Source: [Mycobacterium] fortunisiensis (GTDB taxonomy: Bacteria; Actinomycetota; Actinomycetes; Mycobacteriales; Mycobacteriaceae). Taken from it: a stretch of DNA of 64,000 bases. Location: NCBI RefSeq assembly GCF_019050325.1, contig NZ_VOMB01000020.1, positions 62,001-126,000 on the forward strand, in the 5' to 3' direction. Position 1 is the first letter of the stretch; each line of letters starts with the position of its first letter. Shown here piece after piece: positions 60,689-64,000 of this stretch. The position numbers and the translations under genes were made by a program. The notes beneath the pieces are model-generated. The model made no database searches and was not told the origin of the DNA. It saw only the letters and a program-made list of their open reading frames with translations.

Positions 60689-62065
60689 TCACTCCAGCGG
60701 CTTGAGCTCCTGCAGGATCGTCGGCACCAGCTCGCTCACGGTGGGGTGGATGTGCATGGTGCGCGATATCGCGGTGTAGGGCAGTTTGGCGGTCATCACG
60801 TCGATGATGCAGTGGATCACCTCGTCACCGCCGACACCGAGGATGGCCGCGCCGAGAATCTGCTTTGACTCGGCGTCCACCACCACCTTCATGAAGCCCT
60901 CGGTCTCGCCCTTTTCCACTGCACGGCCCACGCGCTTCATCGGACGCTGACCCACCAACGCTTTTCGGCCCGACTTCCGGACCTGATCGACCGTCATCCC
61001 GGCCCGGCCCAGTGGCGGGTCGATGTAGAGCGCGTAGCTGGTGACGCGGTCGCTGACCCGGCGGGGGTCGTCGTCGAGCAGGTTGGCCGCGACGATCTCG
61101 AAGTCGTTGTAGGACGTATGGGTGAACGCCCCCTTGCCGTTGCAGTCCCCCATCGCCCAAATGTGCTCGGCGGTGGTACGTAACAGGTCGTCGACGACGA
61201 TGTAGCCCCGCGAGTCGGTGTCCACGCCGGCGTTCTCCAACCCGAGATCGTCGGTGTTGGGTGTCCGCCCGACCGCCAACAGCAGATGGGTACCCCAGAT
61301 CGGCTCGGCACCGTCGCGGGGTGTCACCTCGAAACCGTTGTCATGCTTGGTGAATCGGATACCGGTGGCGTTGAGCACCACGGTGATGTCCACGCCCCGC
61401 AGGATCTCGGCAATGGCGTCCGAGACGTCTTCGTCCTCACGGGATGTCAGCCGTGGGCCCTTCTCGATCACCGTGACCCGGGAGCCGAACCGGCGGTACA
61501 TCTGGGCGAACTCCAACGCGATGTAGCTGCCGCCCACGATCACCAGGTGCTCGGGTAACTCGTCGAGGTCGAGGATGCCGACGTTGGTCAGGTAGTCGAT
61601 GCCGTCCAGGCCGGGAAAATCCGGAACCACTGCGCGCCCACCGACATTGAGGAAGATCCGGTCGCCGCGGAGCAGTTCGCCGTCGACATCGACGGTGTGC
61701 GGGTCGACGAAGCGAGCGTGCCCGCGGATCAGGGTGGCGCCGTCCATGCCGCCCAGCCAGTCCTCCACGCCGTGGCGGTCGGCCAGCATGATCGCGTCCT
61801 TGCGTGCCTTGACCTGGGCCATGTCGACGACGATCTCGCCGGTGCGGACGCCGAAATCGGCACCGCGGCGGGCCAGGTGCGCGGCATGCGCACTGGCGAC
61901 AAGGGTTTTGGTGGGAATGCAGCCATAGTTGACGCAGGTGCCGCCGACCAGCTTGCGCTCGATCACCGCGACGCTCTGCCCCGCCGCGGTCAGCCGGCCG
62001 GCCAACGGCGGCCCCGCCTGGCCCGCACCGATGATGATCGCGTCGAAGCTCTGCGCGGCCGCCAC
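60689..62065 (-). CDS. FAD-dependent pyridine nucleotide-disulfide oxidoreductase (MerA-like)
   Basis: 458 aa. FAD loop IIIGAGQAGPPLAGRLTAAG, redox pair C44-C49 in GGTCVNYGCIPTKT, NAD(P) loop LVIVGGSYIALEFAQMYRRFGSRVTVIE, AMGDCNGKGAFTH, and dimerisation-domain HPTVSELVPTIL. Closest to mercuric-reductase-like/RclA proteins; the N-terminal heavy-metal domain is missing. Substrate unknown. Confidence 0.9.
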   Translation of the reverse strand: MAAAQSFDAIIIGAGQAGPPLAGRLTAAGQSVAVIERKLVGGTCVNYGCIPTKTLVASAHAAHLARRGADFGVRTGEIVVDMAQVKARKDAIMLADRHGVEDWLGGMDGATLIRGHARFVDPHTVDVDGELLRGDRIFLNVGGRAVVPDFPGLDGIDYLTNVGILDLDELPEHLVIVGGSYIALEFAQMYRRFGSRVTVIEKGPRLTSREDEDVSDAIAEILRGVDITVVLNATGIRFTKHDNGFEVTPRDGAEPIWGTHLLLAVGRTPNTDDLGLENAGVDTDSRGYIVVDDLLRTTAEHIWAMGDCNGKGAFTHTSYNDFEIVAANLLDDDPRRVSDRVTSYALYIDPPLGRAGMTVDQVRKSGRKALVGQRPMKRVGRAVEKGETEGFMKVVVDAESKQILGAAILGVGGDEVIHCIIDVMTAKLPYTAISRTMHIHPTVSELVPTILQELKPLE

Positions 62066-62069
62066 GGGA

Positions 62070-62552
62070 TCAGACGATCGACGTCAACGCGGCGATCGCG
62101 AAACCGCCGAGCACCGCAACGGCATCCTCCAGCAAGGCGACCGGCAAGTCGTGTCCGTCGTTGGCCGCGACCAGCCGCCTGCGGGCCTCGTAGCCGCCGA
62201 GCGTACCCAGCACGGCACCGATCAGGCCGGCGCCCAGCCCTCCGAAGGTGTAGCCCCACGCGGTGCCGATGACCGCGCCGGCGAAACCGCCGGTGATCAG
62301 TCGGGCGACGAACTGCACCGGGGTTTTACGGCTCGGGGTACGCGGCAGCTGATCGGTAACCAGTTCCACCACAGCCAGAATCGTCAGTACGGTGACCGTG
62401 ATCGGATGTGCCAACCACTGCACCCAGGTGCCGTCGAGGTTGATCCAGCTCAATGCCGCAGCCCAGGCCACCGCGGCCGGCGCGGTGAATGCCCGCAAAC
62501 CTGCCACCACGCCGATGAACAAAGCCAACAGCAGAACCAGAAAATGCGTCAT
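62070..62552 (-). CDS. DUF4126 membrane protein (Rv2120c homologue)
   Basis: 160 aa from ATG 62552. About five hydrophobic segments with Gly-rich turns (VVAGLRAFTAPAAVAWAA, ITGGFAGAVIGTAWGYTFGGLGAGLIGAVLGTLGGYEAR). Function unknown; same length as Rv2120c. Next to the oxidoreductase (4 bases). Confidence 0.9.
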   Translation of the reverse strand: MTHFLVLLLALFIGVVAGLRAFTAPAAVAWAAALSWINLDGTWVQWLAHPITVTVLTILAVVELVTDQLPRTPSRKTPVQFVARLITGGFAGAVIGTAWGYTFGGLGAGLIGAVLGTLGGYEARRRLVAANDGHDLPVALLEDAVAVLGGFAIAALTSIV

Positions 62553-62640
62553 GGCAACCTCCGAGGCCTGGAATTGTCCCCCGGACGCTAACACGCAATC
62601 TGGCGCCGCACGCGCCGATCAGAAAGGGCGGTGTCGCCGG

Positions 62641-63495
62641 TCAGAACCGGCAGAACCGAATATCCGACGCCAGTATCGCTTTGGCGCCGATCGCGGCGAT
62701 CTCGTCCATGATGGCGTTGACGTCGCGCCGCGGCACCAGGGCCCGCACGGCCACCCAGTCCGGATCTGCCAGCGGCGCGATGGTCGGGGACTCCAGCCCC
62801 GGCGTCACCGCGGAGGCCTGATCCAAAACCGCACGCGGGCAGTCGTAATCCAGCATCAGGTACTGCTGACCGAACACCACGCCCTGCACCCGCGCGGTGA
62901 GTTGGTCGCGCGCCGCGGCACTGCCGTCGCCCTGCGCCCCGTCGCGCTCGATCAGCACCGCCTCGGACTCGCACAGCGGTGCGCCGAAGGCGACGAGGTT
63001 GTGCAACCCCAGGGTGCGACCCGAGCCGACCACGTCGGCGATCACGTCGGCGACCCCGAGTTGGATCGAGATCTCCACGGCACCGTCGAGCCGGATGACC
63101 GAGGCTTCGATGCCCTGGGCGGCAAGGTCTTTGCGGACGAGGTTCGGAAACGAGGTGGCGATCCGCTTGCCGGCCAGATCCTGCGCGGTCCAATTCCGGC
63201 CGGCCGGCCCGGCGTAGCGGAACGTCGAACTGCCGAAGCCCAGTGACAGCCGCTCACGCACCGGCGCGTCGGAATCGGCGGCCAGATCACGCCCGGTGAT
63301 GCCCAGGTCGAGCTGCCCCGACCCCACGTAGATCGCGATGTCCTTGGGCCGCAGAAAGAAGAACTCGACGTTGTTGGCCGGATCGACGACGGTCAGATCC
63401 TTCGGATCGCGGCGGCGCCGATATCCGGCCTCGGCCAGGATCTCGCCGGCCGCTTCACTGAGCGAACCCTTGTTGGGGACCGCGACGCGCAACAT
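62641..63495 (-). CDS. hisG: ATP phosphoribosyltransferase
   Basis: 284 aa, first enzyme of histidine synthesis. [20 protein letters not shown] start, [41 protein letters not shown], regulatory ACT-like end with [34 protein letters not shown] 63495 matches M. tuberculosis; an in-frame GTG at 63507, with a better GGAAG site, would add four residues. Coupled to hisE. Confidence 0.96.
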   Translation of the reverse strand: MLRVAVPNKGSLSEAAGEILAEAGYRRRRDPKDLTVVDPANNVEFFFLRPKDIAIYVGSGQLDLGITGRDLAADSDAPVRERLSLGFGSSTFRYAGPAGRNWTAQDLAGKRIATSFPNLVRKDLAAQGIEASVIRLDGAVEISIQLGVADVIADVVGSGRTLGLHNLVAFGAPLCESEAVLIERDGAQGDGSAAARDQLTARVQGVVFGQQYLMLDYDCPRAVLDQASAVTPGLESPTIAPLADPDWVAVRALVPRRDVNAIMDEIAAIGAKAILASDIRFCRF

Positions 63496-63510
63496 CTGGT
63501 CGGCCACGGC

Positions 63511-63792
63511 TCACAACTTCCGGTAGACGTCGTCGAGGGTCAGACCGCGGGAGATCAGCAGCACCTGGGTCCAGTACAGCAACTGGCTGACCTCCTCGGC
63601 GAGCGATTCGTCGCTCTCGTGCTCGGCGGCCAGCCACACCTCGCCGGCTTCCTCCAGAATTTTCTTGCCGAGCCCATGGACACCGGCGTCAAGTGCGGCG
63701 ACCGTGCCGCTGCCGGCGGGTCGGGTGCGCGCTTTGTCGCTGAGTTCGGCGAACAGGGCCTCGAAGGTCTTCACAGGCATGAATTGTTTCAT
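63511..63792 (-). CDS. hisE: Phosphoribosyl-ATP pyrophosphatase
   Basis: 93 aa. [78 protein letters not shown]: a MazG-like helical fold with acidic metal residues. Same length as M. tuberculosis HisE from ATG 63792. Confidence 0.97.
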   Translation of the reverse strand: MKQFMPVKTFEALFAELSDKARTRPAGSGTVAALDAGVHGLGKKILEEAGEVWLAAEHESDESLAEEVSQLLYWTQVLLISRGLTLDDVYRKL

Positions 63793-63829
63793 GCTCGGCG
63801 GGGGTCCATTTGTGGGGTGCAATGGAAGG

Positions 63830-64000
63830 GTGAGCGAATCAGCCGGCCACGAGCTGTCCACCTACACTTCCCGGGTCGCGGCAATCCGGACGATACTGGC
63901 CAAACACCTGCCCCTCGAGGGCCTGATCCAGAACAATCGCCTGGCCAACCCGATTTCTCCCAGCGATTGCCTGTCCGCGTCCTGGGCCACCGAAGTGGCC
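63830..64000 (+). CDS. Start of an unrecognised gene (cut by window end)
   Basis: 57 codons visible from GTG 63830, divergent from hisE; an in-frame GTG at 63812 is an alternative. The protein begins [20 protein letters not shown] and later has [16 protein letters not shown]. No family recognised from this fragment. Confidence 0.5.
   Translation, partial: MSESAGHELSTYTSRVAAIRTILAKHLPLEGLIQNNRLANPISPSDCLSASWATEVA

Overview
The window is high-GC actinobacterial DNA from a Mycolicibacterium-type mycobacterium. It carries the Pup-proteasome system (pup, prcBA, dop, pafA, mpa), PafBC, RbpA, an aerobic cobalamin pathway with cobN, and a gene order largely collinear with M. tuberculosis Rv2049c-Rv2122c, plus a polA/Rv1628c/Rv1627c block. 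Differences from the tubercle bacillus (separate ppm1 and lnt, an ectABCD operon, a copper amine oxidase) point to an environmental species. Rv numbers are recalled from established gene order; no database was searched.

Layout. 1-1532: 5' part of polA (minus strand). 1.6-4.7 kb: an A/T-richer islet of four overlapping plus-strand genes (SAV_915-like protein, EspC/WXG-like secretion partner, a 355-aa WXG-like protein with a long glycine-zipper tail, and a four-helix membrane protein), bordered by two related palindromes. It sits where polA would be expected next to the Rv1628c homologue and looks like an inserted type VII secretion effector/immunity cassette. 4.8-6.7 kb: DUF35/thiolase pair and DUF167. 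6.8-13.2 kb: accessory metabolism (kinase-like/CrtC-like fusion, copper amine oxidase, carboxylesterase, lipoprotein). 13.2-19.3 kb: Rv2049c-like protein, rbpA, ppm1, lnt, amidohydrolase, fxsA, Rv2061c-like.

19.3-31.8 kb: cobalamin ring synthesis (cobN, cobG, cobH, fused cobI/cobJ, cobK, cobM, cobL), with a 35-aa membrane microprotein between cobN and cobG and a TetR/kinase pair where M. tuberculosis has blaC-sigC. 31.8-36.1 kb: F420-dependent reductase, pepE, double-hotdog protein, flap-type exonuclease, DUF4333 protein. 36.1-43.6 kb: helY, tatC, tatA, pafC, pafB, pafA. 43.7-46.2 kb: baeRF11 protein and a divergent TetR/SDR pair with two perfect tandem operators. 46.2-49.6 kb: prcA, prcB, pup, dop. 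49.6-52.8 kb: ectABCD, inserted between dop and mpa. 53.4-64 kb: amidohydrolase, mpa, two MTB12-like exported proteins, DUF503, trmI, RecB-like nuclease, thioesterase, flavoprotein oxidoreductase, DUF4126, hisG, hisE, and the start of an unrecognised gene.

Main joint systems: Pup tagging and degradation (PafA ligates Pup after Dop deamidates its C-terminal Gln; Mpa unfolds; PrcAB degrades), PafBC control of the DNA-damage response, Tat export, corrin synthesis with cobalt insertion, ectoine/5-hydroxyectoine synthesis, and lipoprotein/mannolipid maturation by Lnt and Ppm1. The most novel-looking element is the type VII islet at 1.6-4.7 kb.
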